From contig NZ_CP043006.1 of assembly GCF_008086345.1 (NCBI RefSeq), forward strand, positions 5,764,032 through 5,828,031: a DNA stretch of 64,000 nt. The letters run 5' to 3'. This document shows positions 27,215 through 36,301 of the stretch, one piece after another; within the stretch, counting starts at the first letter, position 1; each line of letters opens with the position of its first letter. The notes under the pieces are model-generated. The model did no database searches, was not told the DNA's origin, and saw nothing but the letters and a program-made list of their open reading frames with translations. This stretch comes from Chitinophaga sp. XS-30. GTDB taxonomy: Bacteria > Bacteroidota > Bacteroidia > Chitinophagales > Chitinophagaceae. The translations under genes and the position numbers were made by a program.

Positions 27215-30200
27215 CTAGAAGCTTGCTCTTACACCAAAGCTGTAGGTAGCCGAAATGGGGTACACATTCATATCGTAACCCGGTCCGGTGATCTCCGGAG
27301 TGAAACCGTTGTACTTAGTGAAAATAAATGGTCTGTCTGCCGTAGCGAATACCCGGATATTTCCGGACCCGCTCTCTTTACCGAGATTGAAAGTGTACCC
27401 TGCCTGGATGTTCTGTATGCGCAGATAGGCCCCGTTTTCCACGAAGAAGGAATTGCCTACCTTGAACCAGGAGTCTGCAACAGCCTGCGCGGAAGGGTAT
27501 TCATTGGTAGATCCCGGGCCCGTCCACATATTGCTGGCAAATTCCGCGTCAACATTCAGGGAATTGGATGCTTTATACAGCTTGCCGCGGTTCAGGTTCA
27601 GTATCTTGTTACCGGATACGCCCTGGAAAAAGATGCTGAAATCTACCTGCTTGTAATTCAGCGCCAGGTTGAAGCCATAGTTCAGGGTCGGCAGGTAATT
27701 GCCGATGTTCACACGGTCCGCATTATCCAGTACGCCGTTACCATCCTGATCTTTATATTTCGGCCATCCCGGCTGGATCTTGGCGCTCGCCGTAGCATTA
27801 TACGCAGCGGCTACCGGATCTTTGGCGATCTCGTCCGCGGTCTGGTACACGCCAATAAATTCATACCCGTAGAAATACCGGAGCGGTGAACCCACCTGTA
27901 TCCTGTTGGGAAATTCAGCAATGAAGGGGAATACACCGCTATTTAAACTGGGCAGCGAGCCCAGGTCTGTTACCCTGTTCTTCAACGTAGAGAAGTTGCC
28001 GCCGATGGTAAAGTTCAGATCACCGATCCTGTCTCTCCAGCTCAGGGAAACGTCCCACCCGCTGTTGACCATGGACGCCCAGTTACCATAAATGCTGCCG
28101 TAGGTAAACCCGAAGGGGCGGTCGAATGCGGCATCGCTGGTGGTGCGGTGGTAATAATCGACGGAACCCTGCAGCTTGCTGCCGAACATCTCGAAGTCAA
28201 CACCGCCATCCCATTCGGTCACCACTTCCCAGGTAATGTCCGTGAAAAAGCGGTCTACCGTATAGCCGAACACATAATCGCCATTAGCGGCGGCAGTGCT
28301 GCCAAACACACCGGAGTTGGCGGCGCCGGTGTTCACAATGGCATATCCTGCGTTCGCGGTTACCCCGTCGTTACCCAGTTTACCCCAGCTGCCACGGATC
28401 TTCAGGAAGTCAAATATTTTCTGATCCTGCATAAAGCTCTCCTTGCTGAGCACCCAGCCCAGGCCTACGGAAGGGAAATACCCCCACTTGGTCTGGTACT
28501 TGGAGCTGCCGTCTGCACGGAAAGTAGCTGTCAGCAAGTATCTTTCATCATAGTCGTAGGTGCCGCGGGTGAAGTAGGACAAGCCTGCGTTGCGGCTGCC
28601 ATCTTCATTATAACCATTCTGGTCCCTTATGCCCTGTCCGGCGTACCAGGATTCTTCTACATTGGGAACGTTGTTGGCGGACACCCATGTTTGTCTCCAT
28701 CGTTCTTCCCGTACAGACTGGCCCAGGAGGAGCGACCAGTGATGACGCCCGCTGCCGTCCCGGTAGGTGAGCAGGTTATCCAGGATATAATTGGTATTGC
28801 GTTCCTGGGTAGACTGGAGATTGGACGGGATGATGCTTGCGCTGCCCGGGCCCAGGTTGCGTTCTTCACCGTAGGTGACACGGTGGCCGGAAGCATACAG
28901 CTGGTTGATCTGCGAGCGGAAAGTAAGCCTGTTTTTCCAAACGGAGGCTTCCGCATATATGCTCGGCAGCAACTGGAAGCTTTTTAACCGGTTATAATTA
29001 TAATAAGCGGACGCTGCCGGATTGGCATCATCCCGGCCTATCACGGAAGGCGCTGCAAATTTTACGGGAAATGCATTGGTGTTGTTTTCATCATACACGG
29101 GGAACAGCGGGGATGCGGAGAAGGCATCAGAGAATGCCGCGCTGTTCGGCGAGAAGGTGATGGAATTGGTCAGAATGGAGGTAAAGCCCACTTTCAGCCA
29201 GGGGAACGGGTTGGCTTCCATCTGCAACCTCACATTGTATCGCTGGAAGCTGTTGCGGGCTTCCATGATGCCATCCTGGTACATGTAGTTGAAACCCATG
29301 GCATACGACACCTTTTCGCTACCGCCCTGCAGGTCCACCCCATGATTCGTGATCAGGGCCTGCTTTTTCAGCAGTTCATCATACCAGTCCGTGCTGGTGG
29401 AGGGGCTCAGGCCAGTGCCGCCATAACGGGCAACCGATTCCCTGACCGTACCGCTGTCACGGGCGCTCCTTCTCTCCAGCGCGAAGCGGGTGAACTGTTC
29501 ACCATTCGCCATTTTCAATACATTGGTGGGTACCTGTACGCCCACGTAACCGTTATAGGTCACACGGGTTTTCATGTTGAAGCGGCCTTTTTTGGTCGTG
29601 ATCAGCACTACGCCGTTGGCGGCTCGCACACCATAAATAGCTGCGCCGGAGGCATCTTTGAGGATGGACATTTCAGCAATGTCGTTAGGATTGAGGAAGC
29701 TGATATCATTCACGAACATCCCGTCCACCACATACAGCGGATTTTCGTTATTGAATGATCCTATCCCTCTGACGCGCACATTCGGTGAGCTGCCGGGGGC
29801 GCCGTTGCTCACGATCTGTATGCCGGGAACACTGCCCTGAAGGGCTTCCATAGGCGTGGAGGTGGTACGTTTGAGCATTTCCCCGGTGTTCACGGTGGTG
29901 ATGGGTGCCGTCAGGTCCCCTTTGCGCTGGGTGCCATACCCTACCACCACCACTTCATCAAGACTGGAACCTCCGGATGATGCCAAAGTAATGCTGATGG
30001 TTTCAGAGATGGGAACGGTCTGCCTGATAAATCCGATGGCGGAGATCACCAGGGAATCGGCTGAACCGGGCACGGTAAGCGAGAAGTTCCCGGTCTCGGA
30101 GGAAATGGTCCCGATCCCGGGCGTATTCCTGACCACGATCGTTGCGCCGGCTACCGGGCCGCCCTTGTCACTCGACACACTGCCTTTCACAGTCCTGTCC

Positions 30201-30274
30201 TGGGCATGCGCAGATGCCAGTATCCCCAATAAAAGGGGCAGGGAAATAAAGAAGCTGCGGAAACATCTTTTCAT
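27215..30274 (-). CDS. SusC/RagA TonB-dependent outer-membrane receptor, uptake locus 2
   Basis: 1019 residues from ATG 30274 (MKRCFRSFF); an in-frame start at 30328 is less likely. Signal peptide to about residue 25 (SAHAQ). It has the carboxypeptidase-regulatory-like domain (VKGSVSSDKGGPVAGATIVV), the SusC plug box (DEVVVVGYGTQRKGDLTAPI), and IRGIGSFNNENPLYVVDGMF-like plug residues, but no STN domain, so it is not built for FecR signalling. The barrel ends with YSFGVRASF. It pairs with the downstream SusD and is divergent from a membrane-bound regulator, its probable controller. Confidence 0.95.
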   Translation of the reverse strand: MKRCFRSFFISLPLLLGILASAHAQDRTVKGSVSSDKGGPVAGATIVVRNTPGIGTISSETGNFSLTVPGSADSLVISAIGFIRQTVPISETISITLASSGGSSLDEVVVVGYGTQRKGDLTAPITTVNTGEMLKRTTSTPMEALQGSVPGIQIVSNGAPGSSPNVRVRGIGSFNNENPLYVVDGMFVNDISFLNPNDIAEMSILKDASGAAIYGVRAANGVVLITTKKGRFNMKTRVTYNGYVGVQVPTNVLKMANGEQFTRFALERRSARDSGTVRESVARYGGTGLSPSTSTDWYDELLKKQALITNHGVDLQGGSEKVSYAMGFNYMYQDGIMEARNSFQRYNVRLQMEANPFPWLKVGFTSILTNSITFSPNSAAFSDAFSASPLFPVYDENNTNAFPVKFAAPSVIGRDDANPAASAYYNYNRLKSFQLLPSIYAEASVWKNRLTFRSQINQLYASGHRVTYGEERNLGPGSASIIPSNLQSTQERNTNYILDNLLTYRDGSGRHHWSLLLGQSVREERWRQTWVSANNVPNVEESWYAGQGIRDQNGYNEDGSRNAGLSYFTRGTYDYDERYLLTATFRADGSSKYQTKWGYFPSVGLGWVLSKESFMQDQKIFDFLKIRGSWGKLGNDGVTANAGYAIVNTGAANSGVFGSTAAANGDYVFGYTVDRFFTDITWEVVTEWDGGVDFEMFGSKLQGSVDYYHRTTSDAAFDRPFGFTYGSIYGNWASMVNSGWDVSLSWRDRIGDLNFTIGGNFSTLKNRVTDLGSLPSLNSGVFPFIAEFPNRIQVGSPLRYFYGYEFIGVYQTADEIAKDPVAAAYNATASAKIQPGWPKYKDQDGNGVLDNADRVNIGNYLPTLNYGFNLALNYKQVDFSIFFQGVSGNKILNLNRGKLYKASNSLNVDAEFASNMWTGPGSTNEYPSAQAVADSWFKVGNSFFVENGAYLRIQNIQAGYTFNLGKESGSGNIRVFATADRPFIFTKYNGFTPEITGPGYDMNVYPISATYSFGVRASF

Positions 30275-30326
30275 ACGCGGAAATTTATTTTTAGAACTTA
30301 AAGAAAGCGGAACCAAACAATCCTTC

Positions 30327-30354
30327 AAAATTACCGGTCCGGGAAGAAAACAAG
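30327..30354 (-). promoter_or_regulatory. susC2 promoter, TTG-N17-TAATTTTG
   Basis: On the minus strand TTG (30354-30352) and TAATTTTG (30334-30327) are 17 bp apart, within the accepted range. The upstream edge lies 12 bp from the ACATCATT repeat cluster at 30367-30385, where an activator would bind. Confidence 0.6.
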
Positions 30355-30366
30355 CCGTATTTCACT

Positions 30367-30451
30367 ACATCATTTCCACATCATATTTTTCCAAACCGTT
30401 GTTTTCCAGTAAATTCAGGTTACATCATTACTACATCATTACCACATCAGG
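30367..30451. promoter_or_regulatory. Five ACATCA-type repeats in 11-bp phase between susC2 and its regulator
   Basis: ACATCATT or a close variant starts at 30367, 30378, 30422, 30433 and 30444 on the plus strand. All starts differ by multiples of 11 bp (11, 44, 11, 11), about one helical turn, so all face the same side of DNA. The left pair abuts the susC2 promoter; the right triplet ends 6 bp before the regulator ATG. Probable binding array for the adjacent LuxR-type regulator. Confidence 0.65.
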
Positions 30452-30457
30452 TCCAAA

Positions 30458-33358
30458 ATGAAAAAACAGCTGATCATTTCAGCCTTGTTACTGCTACAAG
30501 CCAGCTATGCCATTGCTCAAAACACGCCCGGTATTCCCCTGGTCGTCAACTATCACAAGGCGCTGTATCATGGAGGCAGCCGTACCTGGGATATCAATCA
30601 GGACAGTAACGGGATGATGTATTTTGCCAATGATGAGGGACTGGTCACTTTCAACGGCAGCTTCTGGAAACTATTCCCTCTTCCGAACAAAACCGTTCTC
30701 CGTTCCATGGCCATCGACTCCGCTAACCGGATTTACGCCGGCGGGCAGGATGAGATCGGGTATTTTGAAACCGGCGGTAATCACACGCTCCGGTACACCT
30801 CTCTCAAAAAGCTGCTTCCCCCGCAATACCGGGAGTTCGCGGATGTCTGGAACACCGTCATCTTCGGCAAATCCGTTTTTTTCCGTATTACAGACCGGAT
30901 CTTCAAACTGGACAATGAACGGATCGAGGTGTATCTCCCTACAAAGGAGTGGTATTTTCTGGGGAAGGCAGGGAACCGGCTTTTTGCGCAGGACCGGGAT
31001 AACGGCCTGCTGGAATACCGGAATAACCGATGGGTCCCCCTTGAAAATGGCCATTTACTGCAAGACGTGATGGTGGTTTCCATTCTTCCAACCGGAAATG
31101 GTGATTGTAGTATTGCCGCGCTAAATAATGTATCTTTTTCGCTGAACGGAAATGTCATCAGCCGCGTACAGCAAATTCCAGCCAAAGACATGTACACCCC
31201 GCTCACTTTACCGGTCAATGATTCGGAATACGTGACGGCCACAGCGCTGGAAGGATGCCTGATCAGGGATGCCGGTCACCGCCTGCTCCAGCGGATCTCA
31301 GTGGCCGAGGGTCTTCAAAATAACAACGTAACCTCATTATTTGTTGATAAAGACAAAAATATCTGGGCAGGCGTTGATAATGCGGTAGCATTTATCAACT
31401 ATAATTCCCCGATCAAATACATCCGCCCGGATATTGTCAGCGATGTCATCGGTTATTCCACCCTGATCTTCAACAACAAGCTCTACCTCTCTACCTCCAA
31501 TGGCGTTTATGCAGCTCCCCTTCCCGGCAACAACGCCGGCCCCGGCCTGCTGAAAAGCCATTTTTCCCTTATCCGCAACAGCGATCACGGCGAGGCCTGG
31601 CAACTGGAAGAAGTGAACCAGCAGTTGCTGGTCACCCATAACAAGGGTGCCATGCTCATCAAAGACGAGGTGGCCGTCCCTATTTCAAAAGGTACAGGCT
31701 CATGGAAGTTCCTGCCCCTGTCTTCCGTTTACCCGGTACAACATATACTGGTAGGCTGTTACTGGGGGATAGACCTGCTGCGCTTCAAAGATAACCGGTT
31801 CGAATATGCCGGAAGGCTCAAGGGCCTGTCGGACTCCTATCGTTTTCTGGTGCTGGACCAGCGTGGGAACATCTGGGCATCGCACCCCTACCGCGGCATA
31901 TACCGCCTTCACCTCTCGCCGGACAGCATGCAGTACACCAGCCGGCTCTTTACCGCAGCCGACGGGCTTCCCTCACCTTTCAACAATTACGTTTTCAGGA
32001 TAAAGAACCGGGTGGTATTCTCCACGGAATCAGGAATTTACGAGTTCAATGAGGATGCCGGGAAATTTGTGCCCTGCTCCTTTCTCTCCGTCTTCGACGG
32101 AATGGCCATCCGGTACATGAAAGAGGATGCGGAAGGCAATATCTGGTTTTGCAGCGGCAACAAGGTAGGCGTTGCCCGATATACAACGGACAGTACAAAG
32201 CGCCCCTTCGCTATCACCTACTTTCCGGAGGTGGAAGCGCATATCCTCTCGAAATTCGACAATATCTATCCGTATAACCCGGAGAACGTCTTCATCGGTT
32301 CTGAAAAAGGGGCCATTCACATCAACTTTAAAAAATATGTTTCCCAGAAACGCCCCCTGACGGTGTTCCTGAACCAGGCAAAGGCCATCGGGAAAACAGA
32401 CAGCGTGCTCTCCAACGGCTTCTTCTATAAAAGCGGCGCGGGGGCCTCTTCACCGAAGCAGCTGGAGATACACACGCTTCCTCCCCGGCTCAATGCCTTC
32501 CATTTTGAATACAGCGTTCCCGCCTACGGTTCGGCCAACGTCATCGAATACAGCTACCGGCTGAAAGGATATGAGCAGGAATGGTCCGCCTGGAGCAACA
32601 AGACGGAAAAAGACTATACCAATCTGCCTGCAGGCAGCTACACCTTTGCGGTAAAGGCGCGGGACAACCTGCATAACGAATCCGAAGCGCTGGAATACGC
32701 CTTTATCATCAGCCCGCCCTGGTACAAAAGCGCCTGGGCCTGGGCAGGTTACGCCGCTATTATCATCGCCGTGTTCTACCTGCTGACCCGGGAACACCAG
32801 AGAACCCTGATCCGGCAGCAGCGGAAATTCGATGAGAAAAAAAGGCAGCTGGAATATATCCATCAGCTGGAGCTGGAGAAAAATGAGAAGGAGATCATAG
32901 CACTGCAGAACCAGAAACTGGCCAGTGAAGTGGCGCTCAAAAAAAAGGAGCTGGCCAGCGCTACCCTGCGTCTCGCGGGAAATACCGACACGCTGAGCAA
33001 GCTGAAAGACCAGGTGTCCAGGCTGAACCACGCCAGTGACAGCGAACACGAAATGAAGAAGCTGATGGCGCTGGTAAAAAGCGCGGAGAGCAGCAATGCG
33101 AACTGGGACGAGTTTGCCGCGCATTTCGATGAAGTGAACAACGATCTGCTGAAGAAACTGAAAACAAAATTCCCGAACCTGTCTCAAAGCGATCTGAAGA
33201 TCTGTGCGTACCTGCACCTGAATTTCTCGTCCAAGCAGATATCGCAGCTGCATAACATTTCTGTGCGGGGCGTGGAGATCCGGCGTTACAGGATCAGGAA
33301 AAAACTGGGGCTGGAAAGCAACCAGTCTTTCAGCAGTTTTCTGGACAGTTTGCAGTAA
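30458..33358 (+). CDS. Membrane-bound one-component regulator: sensor propeller, Y_Y_Y domain, TM helix, LuxR-type HTH
   Basis: 966 residues. Signal peptide about 1-21 (SYAIAQ). A long periplasmic part built of two-component-regulator propeller repeats (for example DINQDSNGMMYFANDEGLVTF and LDQRGNIWASHPYRGIYRL) runs to about residue 680. A Y_Y_Y domain follows (YSYRLKGYEQEWSAWSNK, YTNLPAGSYTFAVKARD). One membrane helix lies at about 758-777, then a coiled coil (about 780-840), and a LuxR-like HTH at about 905-960 (LSQSDLKICAYLHLNFSSKQ). There is no histidine kinase or receiver domain, so the sensor is joined directly to DNA binding. It is divergent from susC2-susD2 and very probably controls them. 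Confidence 0.9.
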   Translation: MKKQLIISALLLLQASYAIAQNTPGIPLVVNYHKALYHGGSRTWDINQDSNGMMYFANDEGLVTFNGSFWKLFPLPNKTVLRSMAIDSANRIYAGGQDEIGYFETGGNHTLRYTSLKKLLPPQYREFADVWNTVIFGKSVFFRITDRIFKLDNERIEVYLPTKEWYFLGKAGNRLFAQDRDNGLLEYRNNRWVPLENGHLLQDVMVVSILPTGNGDCSIAALNNVSFSLNGNVISRVQQIPAKDMYTPLTLPVNDSEYVTATALEGCLIRDAGHRLLQRISVAEGLQNNNVTSLFVDKDKNIWAGVDNAVAFINYNSPIKYIRPDIVSDVIGYSTLIFNNKLYLSTSNGVYAAPLPGNNAGPGLLKSHFSLIRNSDHGEAWQLEEVNQQLLVTHNKGAMLIKDEVAVPISKGTGSWKFLPLSSVYPVQHILVGCYWGIDLLRFKDNRFEYAGRLKGLSDSYRFLVLDQRGNIWASHPYRGIYRLHLSPDSMQYTSRLFTAADGLPSPFNNYVFRIKNRVVFSTESGIYEFNEDAGKFVPCSFLSVFDGMAIRYMKEDAEGNIWFCSGNKVGVARYTTDSTKRPFAITYFPEVEAHILSKFDNIYPYNPENVFIGSEKGAIHINFKKYVSQKRPLTVFLNQAKAIGKTDSVLSNGFFYKSGAGASSPKQLEIHTLPPRLNAFHFEYSVPAYGSANVIEYSYRLKGYEQEWSAWSNKTEKDYTNLPAGSYTFAVKARDNLHNESEALEYAFIISPPWYKSAWAWAGYAAIIIAVFYLLTREHQRTLIRQQRKFDEKKRQLEYIHQLELEKNEKEIIALQNQKLASEVALKKKELASATLRLAGNTDTLSKLKDQVSRLNHASDSEHEMKKLMALVKSAESSNANWDEFAAHFDEVNNDLLKKLKTKFPNLSQSDLKICAYLHLNFSSKQISQLHNISVRGVEIRRYRIRKKLGLESNQSFSSFLDSLQ

Positions 33359-33426
33359 TACATATCAGTTCTGCTTTATACTGATCCGGTATTTTTGGTA
33401 TGATCCGCCCAGTTGACAGGCCAGGT

Positions 33427-34092
33427 CTATTCTTTCCAGAGGTAAGGAAAAAGGATGAGCGCCAGGGCGATCACCAGTATATCCATCCCTCCCAGGAGGA
33501 GGAACATGCCGGGCAGGCCCGGCTGTACCACCGGGGTGAGGGCGCCCCGGGAGATATTGGACAGCAGCATCAGGATGGGCATTACCAGCGGGAAGCCCAT
33601 AATGGCCATGAGGGCGGCATTCTGGCTGGCCTGGGCCGCAATAGCCGCCAGCATTGTGAACAAGAGCGACAGGCTGATGCCGCCGAGCAGCACAACACCG
33701 AGGAAATACAGGGGGTGAATGATGGGATTGCCCAGGAACAGGATGCAGCATACCAGGGAAATCACGCTCATGAACATCATCAGCAACACATTATAGATCA
33801 GTTTTGCGGCGATGAAGTAACGCGGATGAACCAGCGAATAATAGTACAGCAAGCGTCCCCGGCTTTCCTGCAGGAAACTTTTAGCCACGGCATTCACGCA
33901 AACGAAGAGCTGCACCACCCAGAACATGGCATTCCAGATATTTTCCTCCGGCTCTTTCACCATCAGGTTGATCACAAACACGGTGGAGAACACATACAGC
34001 AGGATGCCGAACAACGCGTGGCGCTGCCGCCATTCCAGCAGGAGGTCTTTTTTAACGAGGGCGATGATCCGGGAGACAGGTTTCGTTTTCAC
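33427..34092 (-). CDS. ccmB: Heme exporter protein CcmB
   Basis: 221 residues from GTG 34092 (VKTKPVSRIIALVKKDLLLEWRQ). This start is preferred over an in-frame ATG at 34224 because it gives the standard CcmB length and because a TATCTTTG box ends 5 nt upstream. Six hydrophobic segments are visible, with the family signature FWVVQLFVCVNAVAKSFLQES and GRLLYYYSLVHP. CcmB is the membrane subunit of the heme/CcmE release ABC complex in cytochrome c maturation. Its usual partners ccmC and ccmD lie 8 kb downstream on the same strand, beyond a SusCD cassette. Confidence 0.93.
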   Translation of the reverse strand: MKTKPVSRIIALVKKDLLLEWRQRHALFGILLYVFSTVFVINLMVKEPEENIWNAMFWVVQLFVCVNAVAKSFLQESRGRLLYYYSLVHPRYFIAAKLIYNVLLMMFMSVISLVCCILFLGNPIIHPLYFLGVVLLGGISLSLLFTMLAAIAAQASQNAALMAIMGFPLVMPILMLLSNISRGALTPVVQPGLPGMFLLLGGMDILVIALALILFPYLWKE

Positions 34093-34097
34093 GGGAT

Positions 34098-34105
34098 CAA
34101 AGATA
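34098..34105 (-). promoter_or_regulatory. -7 box of ccmB (TATCTTTG)
   Basis: Consensus TAnnTTTG on the minus strand ending 5 nt before the GTG start, implying a leaderless or near-leaderless mRNA. No clear -33 TTG is visible. Confidence 0.5.
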
Positions 34106-34150
34106 CTATTACAGCGCCGGAAAAATCTAAATCCCTTAACTTTAGCCCCT

Positions 34151-35641
34151 ATGAAAAAAATCGTAGTAGCCAACCGGGGCGAGATCGCCCTCCGCGTTAT
34201 GCGCTCGGCAAGAGAAATGGGCATCCTTACCGTAGCTGTTTTTTCTGAGGCCGACCGGCTGATGCCTTTTGTTCAGTATGCAGATGAAGCGGTGTGCATC
34301 GGTCCGGCCCCGTCCAGCCAGAGTTACCTGTTGGGAGACAAGATCATTGCCGTGGCCAGGGAAACGGGGGCTGATGCGATCCATCCGGGCTACGGTTTCC
34401 TGAGTGAGAATGCCCGGTTCGCGCAGATGGTGGCGGATGCAGGGTTAACGTTCATCGGTCCCGCTGCGGCCTCTATCGAGATCATGGGCAGCAAGCTGGC
34501 CGCAAAGCAGGCGGCACAGCAGTTCGGCGTACCGATGGTCCCCGGCACGGAAACACCGTTGCGAAGCGTGGAAGAAGCAAGGGAAGTGGTAAAGAAGACC
34601 GGGTTCCCGATCCTCATCAAAGCGTCCGCAGGCGGCGGCGGCAAGGGGATGCGGGTAGTGCAGCAGGAAAGTGAGCTGGAGGAGCAGATCCGCCTGGCCA
34701 AAAGCGAGGCGCTGAGCGCTTTCGGGGATGATGCGGTTTTTATCGAGAAATATGTGGGCGCTCCGCGTCATATAGAGATACAGGTGCTGGGGGACCAGTT
34801 CGGCAATTGCGTGTACCTGTTTGAGCGGGAATGCTCCATTCAGCGGCGCCATCAGAAGCTGGTGGAAGAAGCACCCTCCTCCTGCCTTACGCCGGCCATC
34901 CGGGAAGCCATGGGCAAATGCGCAGTGGATGTGGCCAGGGCCTGTAACTACTATGGCGCCGGCACTGTGGAGTTCCTGGTAGACGAGCAGCTCAATTTCT
35001 ACTTCCTGGAAATGAATACCCGCCTGCAGGTGGAACATCCCGTCACGGAAATGATCACGGGGCTGGACCTTGTGAAGGAGCAGATACGTATTGCCAGGGG
35101 CGAGCAGCTCTCCTTCACGCAGGAATCCCTCCGGATCAACGGCCATGCCATCGAGCTGCGCATCTGCGCGGAAGATCCGGCCAACAACTTTCTGCCGGAT
35201 ACCGGTACCCTGCATACCTACATCCGCCCCCAGGGGTACGGCGTGCGGGTAGACGATGGGTATGAGCAGGGCATGGAGATCCCCATTTATTACGATCCCA
35301 TGATCGCCAAGCTCATTGCCTGGGGCTCCAGCCGCGAGGAGGCCAGGGAACGGCTGATACGCGCGATAGATGAATACCGGGTGACCGGCATCCGCACCAC
35401 ACTGCCTTTCGGCAAATGGGCGTTACAGCAGGAAGCTTTTATCAGCGGCCGGTTCGATACGAATTTCATCAACAAATATTTCACGCCGCAGGCGCTGGAA
35501 ACAACGGATGAAGATGCTGCCAGGGCAGCGGCCATACTAGCGGCACAGATCTGGCAGCAGGCAACGCCCGTGGCGCAGGCGGTTGCCCCGCAGGAGGCCC
35601 GGGGGGCCAGGTCGCAATGGAAAAAAAGGAGAACCTTTTAA
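34151..35641 (+). CDS. accC: Biotin carboxylase subunit of an acyl-CoA carboxylase
   Basis: 496 residues from ATG 34151; upstream in-frame codons back to 33926 overlap ccmB and are not homologous. Biotin carboxylase N-domain (MKKIVVANRGEIALRVMRSA), ATP-grasp domain with the glycine-rich loop ASAGGGGKGMRVV and catalytic EMNTRLQVEHPVTEM, and C-domain (ELRICAEDP, YDPMIAKLIAWGSSREEA). It carboxylates biotin with ATP and bicarbonate. It is about 45 residues longer than classical AccC, ending in an Ala/Arg-rich tail, and no biotin carrier or carboxyltransferase gene is adjacent, so it may serve propionyl- or methylcrotonyl-CoA carboxylase instead. A TAACTTTA box (34137-34144) ends 6 nt before the ATG. 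Confidence 0.92.
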   Translation: MKKIVVANRGEIALRVMRSAREMGILTVAVFSEADRLMPFVQYADEAVCIGPAPSSQSYLLGDKIIAVARETGADAIHPGYGFLSENARFAQMVADAGLTFIGPAAASIEIMGSKLAAKQAAQQFGVPMVPGTETPLRSVEEAREVVKKTGFPILIKASAGGGGKGMRVVQQESELEEQIRLAKSEALSAFGDDAVFIEKYVGAPRHIEIQVLGDQFGNCVYLFERECSIQRRHQKLVEEAPSSCLTPAIREAMGKCAVDVARACNYYGAGTVEFLVDEQLNFYFLEMNTRLQVEHPVTEMITGLDLVKEQIRIARGEQLSFTQESLRINGHAIELRICAEDPANNFLPDTGTLHTYIRPQGYGVRVDDGYEQGMEIPIYYDPMIAKLIAWGSSREEARERLIRAIDEYRVTGIRTTLPFGKWALQQEAFISGRFDTNFINKYFTPQALETTDEDAARAAAILAAQIWQQATPVAQAVAPQEARGARSQWKKRRTF

Positions 35642-35788
35642 GGCGCGGCCGGCAGCCGTTAAGGAACTCATACCCACGGAGGCGGGAATCAGCACCTGGG
35701 GCTAGGGATACGGCAGCCCAACAGCAAATATTATCATATATAGTATGTTAAAAAATACCGTAATCTTTTCATATTAGCGTGAAGGGCT

Positions 35789-35796
35789 TATCTTTG
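35789..35796 (+). promoter_or_regulatory. -7 box of the GtrA-family gene (TATCTTTG)
   Basis: Consensus TAnnTTTG followed by C, 17 bp upstream of the ATG at 35814. The -33 region has only TTTTC. The rest of the gap 35642-35788 shows nothing I can name. Confidence 0.5.
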
Positions 35797-35813
35797 CCGC
35801 GTTCAAATCAGCA

Positions 35814-36299
35814 ATGAAGCAGTTGATCCTTAACATACTGGCCTTCTTTTATAAGCCTTTCTCCCGGGTAATGCCTTTCCAGACCTTCCGCTACCTGGCC
35901 TGCGGCGGCGGCAATACGCTGCTGGATATCTTCCTGTTCTTTATCAGCTACAACTTCATCCTGAACAAGGAAATGCTGCATCTGCCTTTCCTGACGATCA
36001 GTCCGCATATCGCGGCGGTGCTGATGGCCTTTATTGTCAGCTTTCCTACGGGTTTTCTGCTGAACAAATACATTGTTTTCTCCGAATCCAACCTTCGCGG
36101 GCGCGTACAGCTGATCCGGTATTTCATACTGGTGGGCATCTGCCTGCTCTTCAACTATATATTCATGAAATTCTTTGTGGAGGTCTGCCATTTTTACCCG
36201 ACCATTGCAAAGATACTGACAACCATACTGGTGGTATGTTTCAGCTATATCACGCAAAAGAAGTTCACCTTCAAGGTAAAGGTGGAGGTTGACCGGTAA
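35814..36299 (+). CDS. GtrA family membrane protein
   Basis: 161 residues with four hydrophobic segments in the GtrA pattern: FRYLACGGGNTLLDIFLFFISYN, PHIAAVLMAFIVSFPTGFLLN followed by KYIVFSES, LIRYFILVGICLLFNYIFM, and a last helix ending in FSYITQKKFTFK. GtrA proteins are linked to moving or handling lipid-linked sugars for cell-surface polysaccharides. No glycosyltransferase gene is adjacent. The stop lies 2 bp from the convergent tdk stop. Confidence 0.9.
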   Translation: MKQLILNILAFFYKPFSRVMPFQTFRYLACGGGNTLLDIFLFFISYNFILNKEMLHLPFLTISPHIAAVLMAFIVSFPTGFLLNKYIVFSESNLRGRVQLIRYFILVGICLLFNYIFMKFFVEVCHFYPTIAKILTTILVVCFSYITQKKFTFKVKVEVDR

Positions 36300-36301
36300 G
36301 G

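Noticed and set aside
35642..35788. tRNA or other structured RNA
   Set aside because: A GC-rich stretch with GGCTAGGGATACGGCAGCC looked stem-like but does not fold as a cloverleaf and lacks a tRNA T-loop motif.
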